Source: Archivesica marissinica (lineage: Eukaryota; Mollusca; Bivalvia; Venerida; Vesicomyidae). From it: a stretch of 64,000 nucleotides of DNA. The notes beneath the pieces were generated by a model that did not search any database, was not told the DNA's origin, and worked only from the letters and a program-made list of their open reading frames with translations. Every line of letters begins with the position of its first letter. The stretch's first letter is position 1. The position numbers and the translations under genes were made by a program. Where the stretch lies: contig CM026386.1 of assembly GCA_014843695.1 (NCBI GenBank), forward strand, positions 14,544,106 through 14,608,105, written 5' to 3'. Positions 47,601 through 57,942 of this stretch are shown one piece after another.

Positions 47601-50525
47601 TCCTGTGATAGTACCTAACACCATACAGGGAGATTCCTGTGATAGTACCTAGCACCATACAGGGAGATTCCTGTGATAGTTCGTTCCACCATACAGGGAG
47701 ATCCCTGTGATAGTACCTTCCACCATACAAGGAGATTCCTGTGATAGTTCATACCACCATACAGGGAGATCCCTATGGTATTCGCTGACATTGAGGGCTA
47801 GTTCTTTCCACCATACAGGGAGATTCATGTGATATTCACTGACATACAGGGCTAGTTCCTTCCACCATACAGGGAGAATCATGTGATATTCGATGACATT
47901 CAAGGATAGTTCCTTCCACCATACACGGAGATCCATATGGTATTCGCTGACATTGAGGGCTAGTTCCTTCCACCATACAGGGAGATTAATGTGGTATTCG
48001 CTGACATTGAGGGCTAGTCCCTTCCACCATACAGGGATATTCATGTGGTATTCGCTGACATTGATGGCTAGTTCCTTCCACCATACAGAGAGTTTCATGT
48101 GGTATTCGCTGACATTGAGGGCTAGTTCCTTCCACCATACAGGGAGATTCATGTGGTATTCACTGACATTTAGGGCTAGTTCCTTCCACCATACAGGGAT
48201 ATTCATGTGGTATTCGCTAACATTGATGGCTAGTTCCTTCCACCATACAGGGAGATCCCTGAATTCCTGACATGACTAGTTCCATCCACCATACAGGGAA
48301 TTCCTGTGATAGTTCCTTCGACCATACAGGGAGATACCTGTGATAGTTCCTTCCACCATACAGGGAGATCCATGTGGTAGTTCCTTCCACCATACAGGGA
48401 GATTCCTGTGATAGTTCCTTCGACCATACAGGGAGATTCCTGTGATAGTTCCTTCCATCATACAGGGAGATTCCTGTGATAGTACCTAGCATCATACAGG
48501 GAGATTCCTGTGATAGATCCTTCCACCATACATGGTGTTTCCTGTGATAGTTCGTTCCACCATACAAGGGGATTTCCTGTGATAGTTCCTTCCACCATAC
48601 AGGGAGTTCCCTATGGTATTCGCTGACCTTGAGGGCTAGTTCTTTCCACCATGCAGGGAGATTCATGTGGTATTCGCTGACATTGAGGGCTAGTTCCTTC
48701 CACCATGCAGGGAGATTCATGTGGTATTCGCTGACATTGACGGCTAGTTCCTTCCACCGTGCAGGGAGATTCATGTGGTATTCGCTGACATTGAGGGCTA
48801 GTTCCTTCCACCATACAGGGAGATTCCTGTGGTATTCGCTGACATTGAGGGCTAGTCCCTTCCACCATACAGGGATATGCCTGTGGTATTCGCTGACATT
48901 GAGGGCTAGTTCCTTTCACCATACAGGGAGATTCGTGTGGTATTCGCTGACATTTAGGGCTAGTTCCTTCCACCATACATGGAGTTTCATGTGTTATTCG
49001 CTGACATTGAGGGCTAGTTCCTTCCACCATACAGGGAGGTTCCTGTGGTATTAGCTAACATTGAGGGCTAGTTCCTTCCACCATACAGGGAGATTCATGT
49101 GGTATTCGCTGACATTGAGGGCTAGTTCCTTCCACCATACAGGGAGATTCCTGAGGTATTCGCTGACATTGAGGGCTAATTCCTTCCACCATACAGGGAG
49201 ATTCCTGTGGTATTCGCTGACATTGATGGCTAGTTCCTTCCACCATACAGGGAGATTCCTGTGGTATTCGCTGACATTGAGGGTTAGTTCCTTACACCAT
49301 ACAGGGAGATCCCTGTGATAGTTCCTTCCACCATACAGGGAGTTCCATGTGGTAGTTCCATCCACCATACAAGGAGATGCATGTCGTATTCGCTGACATT
49401 GAGGGCCAGTTCCTTCCACCATACAGGGAGATTCCTGTGGTGTTCGCTGACATTGAGGGCTAGTTCCTTCCACCATACAGGGAGATCCCTGTAGTATTCG
49501 CTGACATTGAGGGCTAGTTCCTTCCATCATACAGGGAGTTCCTGTGATAGTTCCTTCCATCATACAAGGAGGTTCCTGTGATAGTTCCTTCCACCATACA
49601 TGGAGATTCCTGTGTTAGTTCCTTCGACCATACAGGGAGATACCTGTGATAGTTCCTTCCACCATACAGGGAGATCCATGTGGTAGTTACTTTCACCATA
49701 ATGGAGGATTCTGTGTTAGTGCCTCGACCAATCTAAAGGGAGTTTCCTGGGATAGTTCCGTCCATCATAACAGGGAGATTCTGTGATAGTACTTAGAATA
49801 ATACAGGGAGTTCCTGGTGATAGTTCCTTCCACTACAGGGGATTCCTGTGAATCTTCGTTCCACAATACTGGGATATTCCTGTCGATTAGTTGTTTACAA
49901 TCAGGGAGATTCCTGTGATAGTTCCTTCCACCATACAGGGAGTTTCCCTATGGTATTCGCTGACCTTGAGGGCTAGTTCTTTCCACCATGCAGGGAGTTT
50001 CATGTGGTATTCGCTGACATTGAGGGCTAGTTCCTTCCACCATGCAGGGAGATTCATGTGGTATTCGCTGACATTGAGGGCGAGTTCCTTCCACCATGCA
50101 GAGAGATTCATGTGATAGTTCCTTCCGTCATACAGGGAGATTCCTGTGATAGTTCCTTCCGTCATACAGGGAGATTCCTGTGATAGTACCTAGCATCATA
50201 CAGGGAGATTCCTGTGATAGTTCCTTCCACCATACAGGGAGATTCCTGTGATAGTTCGTTCCACCATACAGGGAGATTCCTGTGATAGTTCCTTCCACCA
50301 TACAGGGAGTTCCCTATGGTATTCGCTGACCTTGAGGGCTAATTCCTTCCACCATGCAGGGAGATTCATGTGGTATTCGCTGACATTGAGGGCTAGTTCC
50401 TTCCACCATACAGGGAGATTTCTGTGGTATTCGCTGACATTGATGGCTAGTTCCTTCCACCATACAGGGAGATTCCTGTGGTATTCGCTGACATTGATGG
50501 CTAGTTCCTTCCACCATACAGGGAG

Positions 50526-51525
50526 NNNNNNNNNNNNNNNNNNNNNNNNNNNNNNNNNNNNNNNNNNNNNNNNNNNNNNNNNNNNNNNNNNNNNNNNNNN
50601 NNNNNNNNNNNNNNNNNNNNNNNNNNNNNNNNNNNNNNNNNNNNNNNNNNNNNNNNNNNNNNNNNNNNNNNNNNNNNNNNNNNNNNNNNNNNNNNNNNNN
50701 NNNNNNNNNNNNNNNNNNNNNNNNNNNNNNNNNNNNNNNNNNNNNNNNNNNNNNNNNNNNNNNNNNNNNNNNNNNNNNNNNNNNNNNNNNNNNNNNNNNN
50801 NNNNNNNNNNNNNNNNNNNNNNNNNNNNNNNNNNNNNNNNNNNNNNNNNNNNNNNNNNNNNNNNNNNNNNNNNNNNNNNNNNNNNNNNNNNNNNNNNNNN
50901 NNNNNNNNNNNNNNNNNNNNNNNNNNNNNNNNNNNNNNNNNNNNNNNNNNNNNNNNNNNNNNNNNNNNNNNNNNNNNNNNNNNNNNNNNNNNNNNNNNNN
51001 NNNNNNNNNNNNNNNNNNNNNNNNNNNNNNNNNNNNNNNNNNNNNNNNNNNNNNNNNNNNNNNNNNNNNNNNNNNNNNNNNNNNNNNNNNNNNNNNNNNN
51101 NNNNNNNNNNNNNNNNNNNNNNNNNNNNNNNNNNNNNNNNNNNNNNNNNNNNNNNNNNNNNNNNNNNNNNNNNNNNNNNNNNNNNNNNNNNNNNNNNNNN
51201 NNNNNNNNNNNNNNNNNNNNNNNNNNNNNNNNNNNNNNNNNNNNNNNNNNNNNNNNNNNNNNNNNNNNNNNNNNNNNNNNNNNNNNNNNNNNNNNNNNNN
51301 NNNNNNNNNNNNNNNNNNNNNNNNNNNNNNNNNNNNNNNNNNNNNNNNNNNNNNNNNNNNNNNNNNNNNNNNNNNNNNNNNNNNNNNNNNNNNNNNNNNN
51401 NNNNNNNNNNNNNNNNNNNNNNNNNNNNNNNNNNNNNNNNNNNNNNNNNNNNNNNNNNNNNNNNNNNNNNNNNNNNNNNNNNNNNNNNNNNNNNNNNNNN
51501 NNNNNNNNNNNNNNNNNNNNNNNNN
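50526..51525. other. Assembly gap, exactly 1000 N
   Basis: A second placeholder run of exactly 1,000 N. Together with the first gap it isolates array 2 as a separate contig. Confidence 0.99.
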
Positions 51526-51658
51526 ATGCAGATCGAAGTCGTCAAGTCAAGTGACAAACTTGTGTTAGAGTCTGAGTGTTAGAGTAGTGTTAATAAATAA
51601 TAAATTTGTATTATTTTTGAACAATTATTTAGTTATATGTATGTCCAAAATGTATCAT

Positions 51659-51902
51659 TTAACCCTTTCAACACCACAGACCTCTAAATTGGCTTACAAA
51701 AAAGTGTAGATCCAGATGAGCCGGCTCGTGACGAGCCGTCTCATCAGGATCTGCACTTTTTTCAAGTAATATAACTATTTTTAGAGAACAAAATACCCAT
51801 TTTGATAAATGAACTGATCCAAATGTAATTTTGTTATTAATTTATTGGTCTAAAAATATCATGGACCAGTCCATGTCAGTTACTTGGTGTTGAATGGGTT
51901 AA
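51659..51902 (+). mobile_element. MITE with TTAACCC inverted ends, copy 2
   Basis: It is the same family as 2712-2918 and in the same orientation. It carries the extra palindromic module GATGAGCCGGCTCGTGACGA, GCCGTCTCATCAGGATC that copy 1 lacks. Ends are TTAACCCTTTCAAC and GTTGAATGGGTTAA. Confidence 0.82.
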
Positions 51903-52261
51903 TGATTTTAGAAATTGTGCATAACTATATTTTTGTATGTACTATATTTTATGATATATATTGCCCTGGCTTAAATGGCATAAACCGCCCAAAGTGTTCA
52001 CATCAATTTATATTATCTCTTTGCAAGAATATTTTGTTATTGTAAATTTTGAAAGTTTCAAGTTTGAAATATTTATAATGAACCGGTCCTCTTATAATGC
52101 CATATATAGAGTAGTATATATATGACCTTACACAAGTGCTGATTTCATATTTATAATGCAATATATGGAGTAGTATATATATGATGTTACACAAGTGCTG
52201 ATTTCATACCATATTTTATGAAACAAGTTATGGAATATTGCTACTAAGCAAGACCTCTTTG

Positions 52262-52402
52262 AAATCGTAGCTTGTATTACCATTAATGTTATGTACCAAT
52301 TCAAATAGAAATCGTGGCTTGTCTTACCATTAATGTTATGTACCAATTCAAATAGAAATCGTGGCTTGTCTTACCATTAATGTTATGTACCAATTCAAAT
52401 AG
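52262..52402. repeat. 47-bp tandem triplication
   Basis: Three head-to-tail 47-bp units (52262-52308, 52309-52355, 52356-52402) start AAATCGTGGCTTGTCTTACC. Units 2 and 3 are identical; unit 1 differs at two positions. This points to a very recent duplication. Confidence 0.92.
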
Positions 52403-52415
52403 AAATATGCATACT

Positions 52416-52661
52416 TTAACCCATTCAACCCCAAGTAACTGACATGGACTGGTGCATGATATTTTTAGACCAATACATTAATAAGAAAATTACCTTTGGA
52501 CCAGTTCATTTATCAAAATGGGTAATTTTATCTAAAAATTGTAATAATTATTACTGGCAAAAAAGTGCAGATCCTGATGAGACGGCTCGTCACGAGCCGG
52601 CTCATCTGGATCTACACTTTTCATAAGCCTATTTAGAGGCCTGTGGTGTTGAAAGGGTTAA
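52416..52661 (-). mobile_element. MITE with TTAACCC inverted ends, copy 3
   Basis: This is the same MITE in reverse orientation, including the palindromic module. With copy 2 it forms an inverted pair about 244 bp long separated by 513 bp. Ends are TTAACCCATTCAAC and GTTGAAAGGGTTAA. Confidence 0.82.
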
Positions 52662-53186
52662 AGTTTAATTTACAAATTGTAAGGATTATCCTCTCAACCA
52701 ATCAGAATCCGTCCAGGTGTTATTACACGTGTGTACACATAAGAAATTATGATATGACTGTATTACACTGAATACAAGCAAAGCCGCTTTAGAAATTTTC
52801 AAAACAAATTGAAAAATTCTCCGAAATCTCTTTTTGACGTACATTTTTGCCGACTAAACCTACACGTTAGTGGAGACGCATTTTATTGATAATGTTATTC
52901 ACTGTTAAAACTCTTCCGTCGAAGATTTTTTTTTGTTGCTGACAGAACCCGTGTCCTAGTATGGAAATGTGACCTGCTATGGCCAATGTATGTTGTAAGC
53001 TTAAAGTTGTGTTTTATTTGAAGAACAATATAAAGACTCGGGATAGGCGTTATATTTGGACAGATTTGTACAAACTTGTTTCAGATAGGGCCATTTTACT
53101 GATCGCTGCGAAATCTGACATCCCACAGAGTAGAATCCCTGTATTTAAATATATATACTAGTACCCCCAAACGTGCCGAATCCCTG
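52662..53186. other. Unique stretch, nothing recognised
   Basis: I see no gene, repeat or RNA here. The open frames are short and have no family features. Confidence 0.4.
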
Positions 53187-53590
53187 TGGTTCTACAATGA
53201 ACATTGTGATATTTGATGCTATTGCATGTATATACTGTTCTACAATGTACATTGTGATATTTGATGCTATTGCATGTATAACTGTTCTACAATGAACATT
53301 GTGATATTTGATGCTATTGCATGTATAACTGTTCTACAATGAACATTGTGATATTTGATGCTATTGCATGTATATACTGTTCTACAATGTACATTGTGAT
53401 ATTTGATACTATTGCATGTATATACTGTTCTACAATGTACATTGTGATATTTGATGCTATTGCATGTATATACTGTTCTACAATGTACATTGTGATATTT
53501 GATGCTATTGCATGTATATACTGTTCTACAATGAACATTGTGATATTTGATGCTATTGCATGTATATACTGTTCTACAATGTATATTGTT
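53187..53590. repeat. 48-bp tandem repeat with CAATGTACATTG palindrome
   Basis: About 8.4 units of TGTTCTACAATGTACATTGT, GATATTTGATGCTATTGCAT, GTATATAC. Two units lack a TA. Most units carry the 12-bp palindrome CAATGTACATTG; the others carry CAATGAACATTG, which breaks it. Confidence 0.92.
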
Positions 53591-53670
53591 ACTTAAATAT
53601 TAAAGAAAGCATATTTGTTCTATATCATCTTGTTTTAATTTACATGTACCATTACCCATGACTGTGTCCA

Positions 53671-54481
53671 ACTTGTACAGCTATTTGGCAGTGCCTTTAG
53701 TTTATACAGTTTGTACAGCTATTTGGTAGCACCTTTAGTTTATACAGCTTGTACAGATATTTGGTAGCACCTTTAGTTTATAGTTTATACAGCTTGTACA
53801 GCTATTTGGTAGCCCCTTTAGTTTATACAGCTTGTACAGCTATTTGGCAACACCTTTAGTTGATAGTTTATACAGCTTGTACAGCTATTTGGCAGCACCT
53901 TTAGTTTATAGTTTATACAGCTTGTACAGCTATTTGGCAGCACCTTTAGTTTATAGTTTGTACAGCTATTTGGTAGCTCCTTTAGTTTATACAGCTTGTA
54001 CAGATATTTGGCAGCTCCTTTAGTTTATACAGCTTGTACAGATATTTGGTAGCTCCTTTAGTTTATACAGCTTGTACAGCTATTTGGCAGCACCTTTAGT
54101 TTATACAGCTATTTGGTAGCCCCTTTAGTTTATATAGCTTGTACAGCTATTTGGCAGCACCTTTAGTTTATACAGCTTGTACAGCTATTTGGCAGCACCT
54201 TTAGTTTATACAGCTATTTGGCAGCACCTTTAGTTTATACAGCTTGTACAGCTATTTGGCAGCACCTTTAGTTTATACAGCTTGTACAGCTATTTGGCAG
54301 CACCTTTAGTTTATAGTTTATACAGCTTGTACAGCTATTTGGTAGCTCCTTTAGTTTATACAGCTTGTACAGATATTTGGCAGCTCCTTTAGTTTATACA
54401 GCTTGTACAGCTATTTGGCAGCACCTTTAGTTTATACAGCTTGTACAGCTATTTGGTAGCTCCTTTAGTTTATAGTTTATA
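53671..54481. repeat. 38-bp tandem repeat
   Basis: Roughly 20 units of TTTATACAGCTTGTACAGCT, ATTTGGCAGCACCTTTAG, with GCAGCACC/GTAGCTCC/GTAGCCCC subtypes, optional extra TTTATAG, and short units missing the ACAGCTTGT piece. Confidence 0.92.
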
Positions 54482-54563
54482 CAAATGTAATCAAAATTTT
54501 CCAATGTTAGATTAATCGCCCTAAATCTGGTGTTTTACAGTTTCAAAATTTCCAATAATGTTT

Positions 54564-54681
54564 GTGGGTTTCTCCGGGTACTCTGGTTTCCTCCCACACG
54601 AATGACCACATTTACCACCAACGAGAGTGATTAATATAAGTTGTTAAACTTACTTCACAGTCTTAAAATAAATAAAGTTTA
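54564..54681 (+). repeat. SINE fragment, 5' truncated (family C)
   Basis: This is the 3' part of the element seen at 3302-3494: GTGGGTTTCTCCGGGTACTC, GGTTTCCTCCCACACG, GAGAGTGATTAATATAAG, AAATAAATAAAGTTT. Confidence 0.7.
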
Positions 54682-54872
54682 TGATTTTGGTTAACATGGT
54701 ATTCGTTATCCAATTTTGTTCATTTGAACTGCCCATGCTGCCAGGTTGTCCCTCATTTCACATCAATACACAACTGCACAACCACTTGCAAAATCTCCTT
54801 GGATAGAGCCAGCATATATATATAGCTCACCAGCTTAATATACAATTAGAATTTCTCTGCGGAAAAGGTTCA

Positions 54873-55160
54873 GCCGGATCTCTAGTCCAGTGGTAACACA
54901 CTGGACCGGCAATCCAGGGATCGCAGGCTCGATCCACCGTCTGACCCCAACAAAACCAACAGCCCCCCAGATGGGACGTTAAATCGAGGTCTCGTGTCGG
55001 TACCTCACACCGTGCACGCAAAAGAACCAGAGGAGACTCTGAAACGGGTCCATGTCTCCGTATCATTGCACTATCCTCCAAAAATCTAAAATGACTAATC
55101 TTTTCCGGAGGCGTCGCTCATATGGCCAACCGGTAGCGACGATAAATAAACGTAAAACAC
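54873..55160 (+). repeat. tRNA-derived SINE, full length (family E), copy 1
   Basis: The head is CTAGTCCAGTGGTAACACAC (A-box-like) and GCAGGCTCGATCC (B-box-like), and the tail ends GGCGTCGCTCATATGGCCAA, CCGGTAGCGACGATAAATAA. It is flanked by AAAAGGTTCA on both sides (54863-54872, 55161-55170). The sister copy at 61727-62016 shares the whole structure. Confidence 0.88.
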
Positions 55161-55228
55161 AAAAGGTTCATACATTTCACGAACTTCTCGCACACGTTCT
55201 GTGTGTGAAATGCTCATAAACAGTAGGT

Positions 55229-55337
55229 GAATATTCCTGACATGCAAATTTGCCTTTAATCAACTGTTAGTGTGTACTTAAAAGTTCACAAACTTTTAAA
55301 GTTCATGAAATGCCATATTTGCATGTCACGAATATTC
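55229..55337. repeat. 21-bp inverted repeat pair
   Basis: GAATATTCCTGACATGCAAAT (55229-55249; one base over a 20-base word, so read as GAATATTCCTG plus ACATGCAAAT) is matched in reverse complement at 55317-55337 with one mismatch. The sequence between is TTAAAAGTTC-rich. It is possibly the remnant ends of a small element. Confidence 0.55.
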
Positions 55338-56049
55338 CTAAGAGTGTATGAACTCGCTGATGGTGGTTCCCTAACGTTGATACTGTTTCAATGTACTAAC
55401 ATCAACAGGAAACATGAGGCAACCACTTATGTTAGTGTGAACGTTCGCATTAAAAATTAGGTCCGGAAAAATGTTCAAGTTAATTTCTGTCTGCTGTCAA
55501 TATTGAAAACAACATACAAAACAATTTCTTTAGAAAATACTATATTATATATAACTAACTGTTCATGATTGTCAGAAAATAGATAAAATAACGTCCATAC
55601 AACCGCGGAGGAATACAAAACACAGGCAGTGGGAAAGAAAATGACATCTTCCACTGTTTGAATACGTTGAAGCATAGCACTTTTTATCACTTTGAAAAAA
55701 CTCAATCATTCATTGGAAACCATGAACGAAAATTCCGTTACACCAGGTTGCAATCAGGGATCATTTTAGAGGGGCGATGTGGGCGAAATAGTCGCCCTAG
55801 GGACCTTGACCCTTTTTTTACAATTTTCATACACAATTTTGGCCTTACCCATTATAAACCACTCCTTCTATTATAATGTTGTATTTAATGGTCATACTGG
55901 GAATATTAACCATATTTTGTTGAAATTTATTAAAAACACCATTTAAGGACGCGATCTCACGCTTTCTCACTTCTCCCAAAAATTCTGACCCAGAATGAAC
56001 CCTGACAATATTAACTGTTAAAATGCCGAATAATTTGGAAGGAATGTGC
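55338..56049. other. Unique stretch, nothing recognised
   Basis: No gene or repeat could be supported here. Short open frames exist on both strands without family features. Confidence 0.35.
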
Positions 56050-56280
56050 AAACAACATAGATCCAGATCAGCCATGGTTTAGCACCGCGTCTGATCAGGA
56101 TAGATGTTGCTTGCTATTCAAACCAAGTGCCGTCTGATCTGGCTCTATGCTGTTTGCAATATCAACTTGTAGTTGTGATTAGCATTTTACCGGTTTAATT
56201 GGACGGGGAAGCATGTGAGAGGATATGCTGGTCGCCAAATTGGACATGTGGGTTTTTACAGGTACTCTGGTTCCCGTTTA
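56050..56280. repeat. Two element fragments: MITE-like then SINE family C
   Basis: 56050-56165 has ACATAGATCCAGATCAGCCA and GTCTGATCTGGCTCTATGCT, resembling the element at 58294-58575. 56180-56280 has GGAAGCATGTGAGAGG, CTGGTCGCCAAATTGG and GTGGGTTTTTACAGGTACTC, the 5' part of SINE family C. Both are truncated. Confidence 0.5.
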
Positions 56281-56519
56281 TACTAATATATAAAGTCGAG
56301 ACTTCCTGATGTCACACAGAAATGCTGATACCACAACACGACAAATCTATGCACGAAACTTGGTAAGCTTGCACTCAATCAGATAATTTATGGACGAGAA
56401 GACAAAACTATACACAGACGGAATTTAATCATATTTATTGTGCATCATTGGTGAACAAATAAATATCATTTTATAATGTATAGAGGTCCAAACAGATCGG
56501 CTGTTAGACTGTCAAAATA

Positions 56520-56695
56520 GGGAGAAGTCTTAGGTGCATGAGGGAGAAGTCTTAGGTGTATGAGGTCGAAGATTTAGGTATATGAGGGAGAAGCTTTATA
56601 TATATGAGGGAGACGCTTTAGGTGTACGAGGGAGAAGATTTAGGTATATGAGGGAGAAGCTTTATATATATGAGGGAGAAGATTTATGTATATGA
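56520..56695. repeat. 22-bp tandem repeat, exactly eight units
   Basis: Eight contiguous 22-bp units of the type GGGAGAAGNNTTANGTATATGA, with variation concentrated in the middle. Confidence 0.9.
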
Positions 56696-56882
56696 TGGAA
56701 GTTTGTTGACTTAAATACATTATACATCCTATATATATGAACACCACAAAATAGAGAGAAGCGAGGCAGCTCATTACAACTAATTATCCCAAGTCACCAT
56801 CCAGCTCCATGTCTGCATTACCAACACAAGCTTTCAAGTTTAATAATATTTTATTGTTTAAACATATATATTTTCTATCAGT

Positions 56883-57298
56883 CAGGCCCGTCGCTGGGCA
56901 TACGCAAGTACGCACGTGCGTATCATTGGTCTCAGAAAATGAAAAAAATGAAAACTCCAAAAATGCATTAAAACCCCAGGGGGTAGTAGGGATACATAGG
57001 CGCCATGATGTGTGGAGTGGTGGAATAATTGAGCCCATTGCAAATATACTTGTTTAATTGATAAGGGCGATAGAGCATGTATATTATACATCTAGCCTTA
57101 ATGTATACCTTTATATGGATTGTCGTCCTGCAATTGTATGTTACAAAATGCATTGAAATGCAGGCAATTGCTTCATTTTATAAACAATATCCGGGGGCAT
57201 ACCATCGGACCCCCTATCGTACTCGCTCGTTATGCTCACTCGACAAACAAGCATATTTGGCCGTGCGTATCATCAAAATAGTTCCAGCGACGGCCCTG
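56883..57298. mobile_element. 416-bp TIR element with 5-bp flanking repeat
   Basis: It starts CAGGCCCGTCGCTGG and ends CCAGCGACGGCCCTG, inverted ends of 15 bp with one mismatch, and is flanked by TCAGT on both sides (56878-56882, 57299-57303). GTGCGTATCAT occurs near both ends in the same orientation. There is no transposase, so it is non-autonomous. Superfamily is not assigned. Confidence 0.7.
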
Positions 57299-57303
57299 TC
57301 AGT

Positions 57304-57802
57304 ACATGATTATTTGCAACAATTGAAATAAGGAATTGGACAGAAAGCTATATATAGATATAAGTAAACACTGTGATTATATGTGTTTTAGAAATAACAG
57401 TAATCGGCAGAGTCTATGTCTACCTAGCAGGTAGGCTTCCGAATAGGGTTGGTACCTCGCAAACATGGCGACATCTGTTGCAATCTGTAAATACAAACAC
57501 ACGAGTAAAGTTTATTTACAACAACAGTTAGGATACTTCTCAAAAGCATGTATTATTAAACCATTATTTACAACTCAAACGTCCCCCTTTTTCTTCGACC
57601 AATACGTAACAATTTGCAAGTTCATACTGGTGAAGCTGCCAGCTAGTTAAATAATGTTTACCGATTGCCTACCAACCTGGCGCCTGGCATACAAGCATAG
57701 GATTCGGGGAGTACTGATGTTCATAAAAAGAGGTGTCTCATAAGTCAGAAATGGCTGGCTCTTTAAATAGGAGTGACACTATAATAAACAAACACTTTTT
57801 AC
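57304..57802. other. Unique stretch between TIR element and small gene
   Basis: No gene was recognised. It includes the region directly downstream of the predicted polyadenylation signal of the minus-strand gene, so it is probably intergenic. Confidence 0.4.
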
Positions 57803-57808
57803 TTTATT
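57803..57808 (-). terminator. Polyadenylation signal AATAAA of the small gene
   Basis: TTTATT on the plus strand is AATAAA on the minus strand, 54 nt after the TAG stop at 57862-57864. This position suits a short 3' UTR and supports the terminal exon call. Confidence 0.6.
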
Positions 57809-57861
57809 TTATACACTGTAGGAGAAATAATTATTTCAAAAGTATTACCATTTCTCTAAGT

Positions 57862-57942
57862 CTATCGTCGTGCCAGTGCAACGGCGAGGACTGCAAGCAT
57901 CAGCGGTAAGCAGATATTGATGATGTTACTGCTGCCGCCTGA
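57862..57942 (-). CDS. Small gene exon 3: hydrophobic C-terminal tail
   Basis: Acceptor CTCCTTCTTGTTTCCAG has a strong polypyrimidine tract. The exon has 26 codons, SGGSSNIINIC then LPLMLAVLAVALARR, with stop TAG. Small residues followed by about 18 hydrophobic residues at the very C-terminus fit a GPI-attachment signal. A membrane anchor with a two-Arg cytosolic end is the alternative. Confidence 0.62.
   Translation of the reverse strand, partial: SGGSSNIINICLPLMLAVLAVALARR

Larger units (their letters stand above)
25394..50525. repeat. Array 2: two-type 54/34-bp satellite
   Basis: 25.1 kb made of two interleaved unit types sharing one core. Type L (54 bp): GGCTAGTTCCTTCCACCATA, CAGGGAGATTCCTGTGGTAT, TCGCTGACATTGAG. 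Type S (34 bp) has a single A in place of the 21-bp GTATTCGCTGACATTGAGGGC piece, so it reads CCTGTGATAGTTCCTTCC. Runs of L alternate with runs of S. Substitutions define subtypes (ATACAGG/ATGCAGG, ATTCCTG/ATTCATG, GGCTAG/GGCGAG). Type L is 18 codons long, which creates open frames on both strands; type S breaks them. Both ends abut gaps, so no unique flank is attached. Confidence 0.95.

Noticed and set aside
25460..50517. Open frames on both strands of array 2 (for example EGTSPQCQRIPQESPCMV repeats)
   Set aside because: They are caused by the 54-bp unit (18 codons); 34-bp units and indels break them. Frames crossing the N runs are meaningless.
13474..50525. CRISPR-like array
   Set aside because: Repeats are directly contiguous with no unique spacers, the context is eukaryotic and no cas genes exist.
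52444..52626. 60-codon plus-strand frame
   Set aside because: It lies wholly within MITE copy 3 and has no independent support.
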